Notes: a model not told the origin generated them from the letters alone. Counted from the first letter of the stretch, positions 1 to 6,285 are shown. The stretch: DNA of 6,580 nucleotides from Anaerolineales bacterium UBA2317 (GCA_002345215.1 DDVH01000051.1:1-6580), one strand, 5' to 3'. Translations and numbers: made by a program.

Positions 1-1046
1 ATATTACATCCAATACATTCGCGGATATCATCATGTCTTCCTTCTTTAATTTTGTTTGGCAGAAACGGGTCTGCGATGCTTGGTCTTGCCGCGCCGATAA
101 TATCCATGATGCCACGTTCAATTGCAGAGACCATCGAATCAGGAGATGTGTATCTTCCCACACCAACAACGGGTTTGGTAGTTAACTTTTTTACAAAAGA
201 AATATATTTTTCTTGATGACCTTCTTTTCCAAAACGAGATGGAACCGAATCATTTGCCCAATTGCTTAAGTTCACATCCCACAAATCAGGAAGTTCTGCG
301 AGCATGGAAACAATTTCTTTTGCTTCACCATCATGTTGCATGCCTTCATCACCGAGTAATTCATCCACTGCAAAGCGAACAGCAACTGCACATTTGTCAC
401 CGACTGCTTCTTTTGTATCTTCAATTAATTCGCGAAGAAATCGCACGCGATTTTCAAGTGACCCACCATATTCATCAGTTCTATCATTGTATTTTGACAA
501 AAGATGAAAAGCCAATGTCATATTGTGTGCGGCATAACAATAGATAATGTCAAAGCCCGCACGCTTCGCGCGAATTGCAGCATTACGATGCCATTTTCTA
601 ACTTGTTTCAAATCATCTTTCGTCGCCGCACGTGCTTGACCAGGTTCGTAGCCTCCGCCACCAGTTATCCCCATAGAACGAGGCGCGAATGCTGAAGCAC
701 GCGAATATAAATTTGCCGCATCGTGGCTGTTATAAGTCAATTCAATTCCAGCTAATGAACCATGTTTATGAACGGCTTCGGTCATTAGTTGCCATGTAGG
801 AATATCATCATCGCTCCAAATCCGCCCTTCAAAATATGGAGATAAATCACTGGTGTAATGAATTTCCGTTTCTTCTGTACAAACCACTCCCCACCCACCT
901 TCTGCTTTCATACCTCGCATCTTCGCCATGCCTTGTGGATTTCGATATCCAAACCCGTTGCAATGTGGCACTTGATAAAAACGATTCGGCGCAGTGACAG
1001 GTCCAATTTTGATAGGTTGAAAAAGAATGTCATAACGAGAGGTCAT
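1..1046 (-). CDS. Trimethylamine/dimethylamine/histamine dehydrogenase-family iron-sulfur flavoprotein, N-terminal part (runs off left edge)
   Basis: Translating the minus strand from ATG 1046 gives 348 uninterrupted codons to the window edge. An AAGGAA Shine-Dalgarno lies at 1052-1057. The start (MTSRYDILFQPIKIGP) matches the beginning of trimethylamine dehydrogenase, and the visible part is its FMN-binding TIM barrel. Aligned from memory with Methylophilus TMADH, the following are kept: Cys29 in RFYQVPHC (the 6-S-cysteinyl-FMN attachment site, Cys30 there), Arg224 (Arg222), Tyr171/His174/Asp266 (triad Tyr169/His172/Asp267) and Trp263 (Trp264). The first two cluster cysteines, Cys344 and Cys347 in ECIGCN, close the visible part; the rest of the [4Fe-4S] site and the ADP/NAD-binding-like domains (family about 730 aa) would lie outside. 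The substrate-cage Tyr60 is Glu59 here (Gln in dimethylamine dehydrogenase), so the amine substrate cannot be named. The family oxidatively deaminates or demethylates amines in the cytoplasm and passes electrons to ETF or another carrier. Family assignment is very firm; substrate is open. Confidence 0.93.
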   Translation of the reverse strand, partial: MTSRYDILFQPIKIGPVTAPNRFYQVPHCNGFGYRNPQGMAKMRGMKAEGGWGVVCTEETEIHYTSDLSPYFEGRIWSDDDIPTWQLMTEAVHKHGSLAGIELTYNSHDAANLYSRASAFAPRSMGITGGGGYEPGQARAATKDDLKQVRKWHRNAAIRAKRAGFDIIYCYAAHNMTLAFHLLSKYNDRTDEYGGSLENRVRFLRELIEDTKEAVGDKCAVAVRFAVDELLGDEGMQHDGEAKEIVSMLAELPDLWDVNLSNWANDSVPSRFGKEGHQEKYISFVKKLTTKPVVGVGRYTSPDSMVSAIERGIMDIIGAARPSIADPFLPNKIKEGRHDDIRECIGCN

Positions 1047-1059
1047 AAAAATTCCTTAT

Positions 1060-1102
1060 AAAAAATAAAGACCTGACAGGTTTTAAGAAACCTGTCAGGT
1101 CT
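1060..1102 (-). terminator. Perfect 15-bp hairpin plus T-run, rho-independent terminator of the lipoprotein gene
   Basis: Arms 1069-1083 and 1088-1102 are exact reverse complements (AGACCTGACAGGTTT pairs with AAACCTGTCAGGTCT) around a 4-nt loop. On the minus strand the stem is followed by TTATTTTTT. It starts 10 nt after the lipoprotein stop, the usual place for an intrinsic terminator. It is also only 22 nt upstream of the ATG of the flavoprotein gene, so it may act as an attenuator or leader hairpin for that gene. Each arm contains its own dyad, ACCTG-N-CAGGT. Confidence 0.8.
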
Positions 1103-1104
1103 AA

Positions 1105-1110
1105 ATCATA
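1105..1110 (-). promoter_or_regulatory. Possible -10 box for the flavoprotein gene
   Basis: The minus strand reads TATGAT (5 of 6 to TATAAT) directly after the lipoprotein stop codon. A start about 7 nt downstream would put the 5' end of the message at the base of the 1069-1102 hairpin. No convincing -35 hexamer is visible 16-18 nt upstream. It is listed because no room exists for a promoter between the hairpin and ATG 1046. Weak evidence. Confidence 0.25.
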
Positions 1111-1112
1111 AA

Positions 1113-1772
1113 TTAACATTCTGGTAATTGCGGAAACAAACTATAAGAAAATTCATCAATCAAAGCTTGTGATTCAATCGGCATCACTATCATCATCGAA
1201 ATCACACGTGTGTCTGTATCGTTGACTACCCAATAATGCACATCATACTCAAAGCCTTGGTCAACGGTAATAAACTGATACAAACGCACGCCACTATCCA
1301 ATCGGCATTCATCTACATATTCATAACTTTGATAATTACCAAAAACAATCACCCAGTTATCTACACTAAAAAAATAATCAAGGTCTAATTCTTCATAACC
1401 GCAGGGGAAAATCAATGCTTCTAAAAATGCAATCGAAGTCAACCTTTCGCTATACCACGTCACTGAAACTTTATCTACACCAACTGTATACGTCCGCTCC
1501 CAATCTTGTGTGTCAAATAATTTTCCAGTGAAAGAAAGTGCACGGTCAACATCATCTTGTGTGGGTTCAGGGGATATGCACGTCGCTGGGTCTACTTCTT
1601 CGGTGATAACTTCTTGCGTTAAATTTTCTATTTGTGTTGGGGATGAAAAAAGCGGCTCAGGCGAAGGGGGAAGTTGCGCGGGCAGGTCAGCAGTAGGCGA
1701 GTCTGATGCGTTGTTTCCGCCGCAGGCAGTGATCAAAAAAAGAATCATGAGTCCAAGCAAAAGTCTTTTCAT
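1113..1772 (-). CDS. Small secreted lipoprotein of unknown function
   Basis: This encodes a 219-residue protein. The start at 1772 is chosen over the in-frame ATG at 1787 because a GAGG Shine-Dalgarno (1779-1782) sits 6 nt before it, and because it gives a canonical signal peptide: Met-Lys-Arg, a hydrophobic stretch 4-14, then lipobox LITAC with lipidated Cys17. Residues 18 to about 60 are a Ser/Pro/Thr/Glu-rich linker, as in surface lipoproteins. The rest is a mixed, aromatic-rich globular domain with four further cysteines (in ATCISP, FPCGYE, DECRLD and the C-terminal PEC), enough for two disulfides outside the membrane. I do not recognise a named domain; the protein should be anchored on the outer face of the cytoplasmic membrane. 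It is monocistronic, with its own extended -10 promoter upstream and a hairpin terminator downstream. Confidence 0.85.
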   Translation of the reverse strand: MKRLLLGLMILFLITACGGNNASDSPTADLPAQLPPSPEPLFSSPTQIENLTQEVITEEVDPATCISPEPTQDDVDRALSFTGKLFDTQDWERTYTVGVDKVSVTWYSERLTSIAFLEALIFPCGYEELDLDYFFSVDNWVIVFGNYQSYEYVDECRLDSGVRLYQFITVDQGFEYDVHYWVVNDTDTRVISMMIVMPIESQALIDEFSYSLFPQLPEC

Positions 1773-1800
1773 ATAAAACCTCAACAAACTTTTATTGATG

Positions 1801-1809
1801 AGTATAGCA
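1801..1809 (-). promoter_or_regulatory. Extended -10 promoter of the lipoprotein gene
   Basis: The minus strand reads TGCTATACT, i.e. a TGn extension followed by TATACT (5 of 6 to consensus). It is 28 nt upstream of ATG 1772, giving a leader of about 20 nt that contains the GAGG site. No good -35 is seen, as expected for an extended -10 promoter. It lies just downstream of the terminator of the preceding unit, so it makes sense as an independent promoter. Confidence 0.45.
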
Positions 1810-1810
1810 C

Positions 1811-1848
1811 GTCAAATAAAAATTGCCTGACATTCATCAGACAATTTT
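1811..1848 (-). terminator. Rho-independent terminator of the five-gene unit
   Basis: Arms 1819-1830 and 1837-1848 form a 12-bp stem on the minus strand with a 6-nt loop (TGAATG). The single mismatch becomes a U-G wobble in minus-strand RNA, while it would be a C-A mismatch in plus-strand RNA, which supports the direction. A T-rich tail (TTTTTATTT) follows. It begins 9 nt past the methyltransferase stop codon. Confidence 0.8.
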
Positions 1849-1856
1849 ACTTTTAC

Positions 1857-2627
1857 TTAGCTTTTAATTCCCATAAACATTTTCACTTGAATTTCAGACC
1901 GAAAAACAACTTGCCCTTTGGTGTTTGTAATATCTTGTTTAATTTTTTCAATGCCAGCCTGATATTGTTCTTCATTCAATAAAGCCAATTGAGAGGTAGC
2001 ATCATGTTTGAGGAATGGGTCTTTTAGCACTGCTTCTCCAACATGCAAATTTTGAATATGCTCAACAATATTTGCTGAAATATTTTTAAACCCACTCGCA
2101 TTCATCATTTTCAAAATAGCCGTACCTGATGGATAACGTCGCAAATCAGTATCATAGACCTTATCAAAATAATTATAAATATACCAATAATGAGAGCCAT
2201 CTGCATGTGGGTCGTGCCCAATCACGGCGAGCACGCCATTTGGTTTTAGCAAACGATAGGCTTCTTGTATAAAGGCTTGATGATTTCCAAAGTGATGGAT
2301 TGCATCAACACAATAGATAAAATCGAACGCTTCTTTCTTAAGGGGTAAATTGGTTGCTGTTCCTCGAATTAATTTCAACGGGGCGGCTTGACCTTTCGCC
2401 TGCGTCAACATTCCCATTGAATAATCAAGTCCGTATACATGTTTTGTAAGTGGAGAAAGCAAATTTAACCAGTAACCTGTGCCACTCCCCACTTCTAAAA
2501 TAGTTTTTGCATTAATTTGTTTCGCTAACTCAAATAATGCTTGACCACGTTCCCAATGTTGAGGTTTTGAATAGCGTTGGTTATATCGTTGTGCAATTTT
2601 GTCGTAGTTGAGATAATCCTTTTTCAT
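1857..2627 (-). CDS. Class I SAM-dependent methyltransferase (Methyltransf_11 type)
   Basis: This 256-residue soluble protein has a complete Rossmann-like SAM site: motif I ILEVGSGTGYW (43-53) binds the cofactor, Asp68 in YGLDYS is the acidic residue expected to hold the ribose hydroxyls, the GTATNLPL stretch (89-96) is the post-II/adenine loop, and CVDAIHHF (106-113) plus RLLKPNGVLAVIG (125-137) are motifs IV-V. The C-terminal third (about 140-256) is the substrate lobe and gives no recognisable specificity; a small-molecule acceptor is the usual guess for this subgroup. It is the last gene of the minus-strand unit, 34 nt after ywbE, with no clear Shine-Dalgarno, and is followed directly by a terminator. 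UbiE-like or other quinone/lipid methylation cannot be excluded, but there are no pathway partners nearby to support it. Confidence 0.88.
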   Translation of the reverse strand: MKKDYLNYDKIAQRYNQRYSKPQHWERGQALFELAKQINAKTILEVGSGTGYWLNLLSPLTKHVYGLDYSMGMLTQAKGQAAPLKLIRGTATNLPLKKEAFDFIYCVDAIHHFGNHQAFIQEAYRLLKPNGVLAVIGHDPHADGSHYWYIYNYFDKVYDTDLRRYPSGTAILKMMNASGFKNISANIVEHIQNLHVGEAVLKDPFLKHDATSQLALLNEEQYQAGIEKIKQDITNTKGQVVFRSEIQVKMFMGIKS

Positions 2628-2661
2628 AGTAAAAAATTGGACTACCTAACTTGTTGTTAAC

Positions 2662-2859
2662 TTACGAACTTACAATTTCCTTAACTCGCCCTACTTGACC
2701 ATTGGTAAGCCGAACTTTAATACCGTATGGATGATTGGGAGATTTCGTCAAAATATCTTTGACGATGCCTTGCGTCAATTTCCCAGTACGTTGGTCTTGT
2801 TTTAATACAATCAAGACCATCATGCCAGGCTTAATGTGGGAGCGGGTTTGTCCGTTCAT
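2662..2859 (-). CDS. ywbE: YwbE family protein (DUF2196)
   Basis: This is a 65-residue protein, the normal full length of the family. It carries the family pattern end to end: IKPGMMVLIVLKQDQRTGKL (9-28), GIVKDILT (31-38), HPYGIKVRL (43-51) and GQVGRVKEI (54-62). The repeated Gly-Val/Ile pattern suggests a small beta-barrel, but the function of the family is not established to my knowledge. The start at 2859 is one nucleotide after the stop of the membrane-protein gene (TAAAATG) and has no Shine-Dalgarno, which points to translational coupling. Family assignment is firm; the role in this operon is unknown. Confidence 0.92.
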   Translation of the reverse strand: MNGQTRSHIKPGMMVLIVLKQDQRTGKLTQGIVKDILTKSPNHPYGIKVRLTNGQVGRVKEIVSS

Positions 2860-2860
2860 T

Positions 2861-4327
2861 TTATGAGTTGATAAATGTGGAAATAGTTTGGAGAATAACT
2901 TCCATAAACTGCCACTGATGATACGCTAACAGGATTAAGAAGACAAGCATCCCCGTTTGAAAGAAGCGGTTGTTGGCAAATGGAGCAAGTCCAAATGCAA
3001 CAAAAAATATCAGTGCGTATGCCCAATCGGCTGAGTATAAAAATAATTCTTGCCCATAGAAAAAATGTATTCCAAAATTAAAAGCAAGACAGAGCATGAA
3101 GGTTAGCATTGCATCTGCTTTTCTTGTACGGATTAAATTCCAAACAAATACAACGCCTGCTACACCCAACATTATTAACCAAATTCCAACTAGAATTTGT
3201 GCAAGTCCATCATATTGGGCCTGGTGAAATGTCCCCGTTGAAATTTTGTAAAAACGAAATTCGGGGATGACGCTTCCCACTTCTTCTGTGAGGATGAAGA
3301 CTTGAGGAGCAATGACGGTGTAGAGCAAAACTGTTCTGGCTAAATACATATTTCTTCCAATAAATCGCCATTCAGGGACTTCAAACGTTTCTGCAAAAAA
3401 TTTTTGTTCATTTTGTATATCAGGTGTAAGAAAAAACACTTTACTAGCAGGGTACATGACTGTATGTAGAAAAGTAAGTAATAGAGAAATAGCAATCACC
3501 CAGCCTGTAAAGTAAATCGTTTCTTTTATTTTTGGACGAGCTATAAAAAAAGCAATGAGATTTTGAACAAAATTTGTAAGTGTGATACCAAAGGTGATGG
3601 CACCTGCAAAAACCAAAGTGACTATGGATTTATCGTCTCGTTGAAGGAAGAGAAGAAATAAAATTAATGCAAATGCTGAAAATATATAGGTGTCAATTAC
3701 ACTTCCAAAAAAAAGATGTGATGTACTTAATCCAAGTAATGTTGCGATTAAGCTTGCATAAACTCTACTTCCAAATTGGCGTTTGATGTAAAGCCACGCC
3801 AAAAACACACATCCACTACCGACTAGACAGTTAAACAGAATTGCTGAAAGCGGAGGATTATTGGTAAATAAATTCAGGAATCTTCCAAATGGCTGGAAGA
3901 TAAAATAAGTGAAGGGATGCGGTCCGCGCATTTCAAATTCTTTGACATCATCAAAAGAAATGCGCCTCATCCAAGAGGCTACATCGGCATCAAATAAATT
4001 ATCTACTTGACCTACACCGAAATTATTTAACGTTGAACCATAATAAAAATAAATAAAAAAGAATACAAAGCCGAGAATAATACCCGGCAAGTTATCTACC
4101 CAAGTGTTGACCTCAAGTTTGAAGCGAAAATTCCAGTTTATATTTAATTTATTGGCATTTATCCAACTGAAATAAATAATCCATGTAAGCGAACAAGTTA
4201 ATAGAAAGACAAGAATAAACTGGTCAACTGCTGTATGCGTCTCCAGATTTAAAAATAAAGAGTTAAAGAGATAAGATAGCAATAATGAAATGGCTAAGAC
4301 AAAAACAAAACCCAATACTTTTTTCAT
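2861..4327 (-). CDS. Polytopic membrane protein, probable GT-C-fold glycosyltransferase
   Basis: This is a 488-residue integral membrane protein. Hydrophobic segments fall at about 4-26, 35-55, 80-97, 159-180, 187-206, 209-228, 235-254, 270-289, 328-346, 376-398, 405-423, 434-450 and 457-475. The first large outer loop (98-157) holds an acidic motif LFDAD (111-115) and GPHPFTYFIF (135-144). An acid-bearing first loop followed by a His-Pro ahead of a re-entrant helix is the usual layout of lipid-phosphate-sugar-dependent GT-C transferases (GT39/ArnT-like). A second conserved-looking loop, YGQELFLYSADW (424-435), lies near the C-terminus. I infer transfer of a sugar from a polyprenyl-phosphate donor to an extracytoplasmic acceptor; neither substrate can be read from sequence. 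Its ATG overlaps the DinB stop by 4 nt (ATGA) with no Shine-Dalgarno. Another GT-C-like membrane enzyme is possible. Confidence 0.72.
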   Translation of the reverse strand: MKKVLGFVFVLAISLLLSYLFNSLFLNLETHTAVDQFILVFLLTCSLTWIIYFSWINANKLNINWNFRFKLEVNTWVDNLPGIILGFVFFFIYFYYGSTLNNFGVGQVDNLFDADVASWMRRISFDDVKEFEMRGPHPFTYFIFQPFGRFLNLFTNNPPLSAILFNCLVGSGCVFLAWLYIKRQFGSRVYASLIATLLGLSTSHLFFGSVIDTYIFSAFALILFLLFLQRDDKSIVTLVFAGAITFGITLTNFVQNLIAFFIARPKIKETIYFTGWVIAISLLLTFLHTVMYPASKVFFLTPDIQNEQKFFAETFEVPEWRFIGRNMYLARTVLLYTVIAPQVFILTEEVGSVIPEFRFYKISTGTFHQAQYDGLAQILVGIWLIMLGVAGVVFVWNLIRTRKADAMLTFMLCLAFNFGIHFFYGQELFLYSADWAYALIFFVAFGLAPFANNRFFQTGMLVFLILLAYHQWQFMEVILQTISTFINS

Positions 4328-4827
4328 TTTTTAAGTTCATTCAAAAACACAGTCACATCCAAATCGCCTGGTGACGAGCCGTAACTAGTCAACAACGCCG
4401 CGGCTTCACTACGGTGTTGTGTACCATGATTCACCAAATGATAAAAACAATGCCAAAGGATCCGGTCACGCTGTACACCTTCAGTAGTTGTATATTTCAG
4501 GTGACTTTCCATATCTTCATCTTTGAGTTTGCTCAGATAGGCATGCATTAATTTTTCTTCTTCTTGAAATTTCTTTTCAAGTGATTCAAATGTTGGGAAG
4601 TCATCAGCGATTAAATCTTCATCTTCGGTGACTCTTTGTGTCTCAAACAAAACCCGCCACAAACGTTCTCCATCTACAATATGAAGTAACGTACCGCGTA
4701 ATCCGCCGTAAGGAAAATCTCCAGAAGCAAGGAATTGTTCTTGGGTAACATTTTTACATGCAGAAAGAATTTTTTTGTTACCCCAGTAGTTGTATTCAAA
4801 TAGAAAGTGAATGTCTTGAATGTTCAT
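4324..4827 (-). CDS. DinB/YfiT-family metalloprotein
   Basis: This 167-residue protein has the typical size of a standalone DinB four-helix bundle. The N-terminal EYNYWGNKKIL (11-21) is the family signature of helix 1. The expected metal-binding His triad is visible: His49 in LLHIVDGERLW and His134/His138 in NHGTQHRSE, with His130 as an additional histidine. DinB-like proteins bind a divalent metal; characterised relatives include thiol-dependent S-transferases (bacillithiol or mycothiol), maleylpyruvate isomerase and DNA-damage-inducible proteins, so the reaction here is open. The start codon shares one base with the stop of the upstream PLP enzyme gene (TAATG). An AGAGGA lies about 12 nt upstream, which is far for a ribosome site, so coupling is likely. 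Family is firm, function is not. Confidence 0.88.
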   Translation of the reverse strand: MNIQDIHFLFEYNYWGNKKILSACKNVTQEQFLASGDFPYGGLRGTLLHIVDGERLWRVLFETQRVTEDEDLIADDFPTFESLEKKFQEEEKLMHAYLSKLKDEDMESHLKYTTTEGVQRDRILWHCFYHLVNHGTQHRSEAAALLTSYGSSPGDLDVTVFLNELKK

Positions 4828-6224
4828 TATGAAAGTAATCCTCTCGCAAAAGATAACACCGCTTGCACATCATTGAAATTCGTTACCATGCCCACAGAAA
4901 TTCTCACCGCACCCGTAGATTTTCCGTCAAAGCATAAACGAAAATCATCAATTGTCATTTTGTCGTGATGGTCAGGTGAAGTGAAGCATACATCCAATTC
5001 CACGCGCGAGATGCCGAGGGCAATTTCACCTGCACCAGGATTACAAAAGCAACCTGTTCGCAAAGAAATATTTACTTTATTGGCTTCACTCTCAATAAAG
5101 CGATGGTCAAAGGCTTTGCCGTTTTTGTCATAAAAATTAACGGTGACTGCTCCGCCTCTGTCCTCAGTGGTTTTTGGTCCAAACAAACGGACGAGAGGTT
5201 CACCTGTGCTATGTTTCATTGCAGTTAAATTATCTAAGAGCCACCCTGTTAATGTTTTGACTCTTTCACTGATGACATCATAGCCAATTGATTCGATATG
5301 TTTAAGTCCAATTTCAATGGCAGGGATATTTAAATAATCCAATGTGCCATCTTCAAATGCTGGTGCGCCATCAGCGAGATAATATTTATCGCCCTGCACC
5401 GATGCGACTGTAATCGTCCCGCCTGCAAACCAGGGACGATGTAATTTTGCCAAAGCAGATTTTCTGGCAATCAATGCACCGAGTCCAGTGGGATAGCCAA
5501 AGATTTTATAAAATGAAATTGGAACAAAATCTGGTTTGACTTTGCTTAAATCCAATTTACTGGTTGGGACAAACGCCGCCGCATCCAGTAAAACATCCCA
5601 ACCGTGTGAATGAGCAAGTTCTATCCACTCTAATGGATGTTTGACAGAAGAAAAGTTTGATTGCGCGGGATATGCAAAAAGATTATGACCATTTTGAGAT
5701 GGTTTACTCAATTCGAGGTTAAGTTGTGAAGCGTCTACTCGCATATCTGGCAACATGACGGGGATATAAGTCACATCACCGCCACGCGCATGTGCAAATT
5801 CGCGAATCCCATTGACTGAATTATGATTATCAAAAGTCAAAAGATAACGACCATTTGCAAACGGATACGACTCACCCACAAGTTTTAACGCGCCGCTAGC
5901 ATTGGGCGTGAAGATAGCAAGATATTCATCAGGGTCTGCGTTGAAAAATTTTAAAATATATTCACGCGCACCTTCAACCAGATGCGTTGCGGCAATAGAT
6001 GTTGGGTTGGTTGAATGTGGATTTCCAAAAATATTTTCACTTAAAAGTTTTTGATGCTTCTTGATTTGCGACTCAGCATAAATACCTCCGCCCGTGTAAT
6101 CGAGATAAATATGTTCAGCCGAATCAAGGCGGGCATAATCTTTTTTACGAAGTGAATCTATTGACTCAGTTTGTTTGAAAGTGGGATATTGTTCAAGAAA
6201 AGTTTGAAATTCGTTTGAGGGCAT
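4827..6224 (-). CDS. Class V aminotransferase-fold PLP enzyme, Moco-sulfurase NifS-like domain, standalone
   Basis: This 465-residue cytoplasmic PLP enzyme opens the five-gene unit with a strong AAGGAG 6 nt before ATG. HIYLDYTGGG (38-47) is the class-V N-terminal strand; His134, Asp214 (LLDAAAF) and Gln188 sit in cofactor-site positions, and Lys240 in SFYKIFGYPTGLGAL is the expected Schiff-base lysine. RTGCFCNPGAGE (389-400) with Cys392/Cys394 is the signature of molybdenum-cofactor sulfurases (MOCOS/ABA3), whose active cysteine takes sulfur from L-cysteine as a persulfide. DRGGAVTVNF (355-364) and GAVRISVGMVTNFNDV (438-453) also fit that group better than IscS/SufS. The MOSC domain that follows in eukaryotic enzymes is absent, and no MOSC gene is visible in the window. 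The likely activity is cysteine desulfuration, with sulfur passed to a cofactor or protein acceptor. Kynureninase or isopenicillin-epimerase-like roles are less likely given the Cys-x-Cys motif. Confidence 0.87.
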   Translation of the reverse strand: MPSNEFQTFLEQYPTFKQTESIDSLRKKDYARLDSAEHIYLDYTGGGIYAESQIKKHQKLLSENIFGNPHSTNPTSIAATHLVEGAREYILKFFNADPDEYLAIFTPNASGALKLVGESYPFANGRYLLTFDNHNSVNGIREFAHARGGDVTYIPVMLPDMRVDASQLNLELSKPSQNGHNLFAYPAQSNFSSVKHPLEWIELAHSHGWDVLLDAAAFVPTSKLDLSKVKPDFVPISFYKIFGYPTGLGALIARKSALAKLHRPWFAGGTITVASVQGDKYYLADGAPAFEDGTLDYLNIPAIEIGLKHIESIGYDVISERVKTLTGWLLDNLTAMKHSTGEPLVRLFGPKTTEDRGGAVTVNFYDKNGKAFDHRFIESEANKVNISLRTGCFCNPGAGEIALGISRVELDVCFTSPDHHDKMTIDDFRLCFDGKSTGAVRISVGMVTNFNDVQAVLSFARGLLS

Positions 6225-6230
6225 GGCACG

Positions 6231-6236
6231 CTCCTT
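6231..6236 (-). promoter_or_regulatory. Strong Shine-Dalgarno of the PLP enzyme gene
   Basis: The minus strand reads AAGGAG 6 nt before ATG 6224, fixing that start. It is the only strong ribosome site in the five-gene unit, supporting entry of ribosomes at this first gene and coupling further down. Confidence 0.8.
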
Positions 6237-6257
6237 AGTTCAATTTAACCACAAAAT

Positions 6258-6285
6258 TATGTTTATAATTGAATCCGTAAACATA
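6258..6285. repeat. 8-bp inverted repeat, candidate operator in the divergent intergenic region
   Basis: TATGTTTA (6258-6265) and TAAACATA (6278-6285) are exact reverse complements separated by 12 nt. The dyad covers the start of the plus-strand -10 box and the likely transcription start, and lies between two divergent genes. This is where a dimeric repressor would control both. An AT-rich chance repeat of this size is possible. Confidence 0.35.
6264..6269 (+). promoter_or_regulatory. Consensus -10 box of the plus-strand membrane protein gene
   Basis: TATAAT, a perfect -10 match, lies 38 nt before ATG 6308 and predicts a leader of about 30 nt carrying a GAGGTGA ribosome site. The -35 is poor: CAATTT at 6241-6246 at 17 nt, or TTCAAT at 6239-6244 at 19 nt. 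The minus-strand promoter for the five-gene unit must be in the same 83-bp gap; TATAAA (6267-6262) or CATAAT (6261-6256) are weak candidates. Confidence 0.5.

Noticed and set aside
239..1061. Plus-strand reading frames at 239-547, 262-507, 504-695 and 858-1061
   Set aside because: All lie opposite the strongly conserved flavoprotein gene, have low-complexity His/Ser/Leu or Arg/Cys-rich translations and no ribosome sites; they are antisense shadows.
1060..1110. CRISPR-like or attachment-site interpretation of the 1069-1102 repeat
   Set aside because: There is a single inverted unit with no spacers, no integrase and no second copy in the window; terminator or dispersed palindrome explains it better.
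1510..1776. Plus-strand frame opposite the lipoprotein signal and linker
   Set aside because: Gly/Ser/Val-rich translation without a ribosome site; it mirrors the Pro/Ser/Thr linker codons of the real gene.
1773..1787. Upstream in-frame ATG at 1787 as the lipoprotein start
   Set aside because: It lies upstream of the GAGG ribosome site, would place five extra residues before the Lys-Arg n-region and has no ribosome site of its own.
2640..2666. Tandem GTAAGTT-type octamers at the ywbE stop (minus strand)
   Set aside because: Only two imperfect 8-nt copies, partly coding; no basis to call a repeat or regulatory element.
1857..6224. Resemblance to an ergothioneine/ovothiol cluster (PLP enzyme + DinB + methyltransferase)
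   Set aside because: The DinB protein is only 167 residues and lacks the sulfatase-modifying-factor domain of EgtB/OvoA, the methyltransferase is Methyltransf_11-like rather than EgtD-like, and the PLP enzyme carries the Moco-sulfurase Cys-x-Cys motif rather than looking like a C-S lyase.
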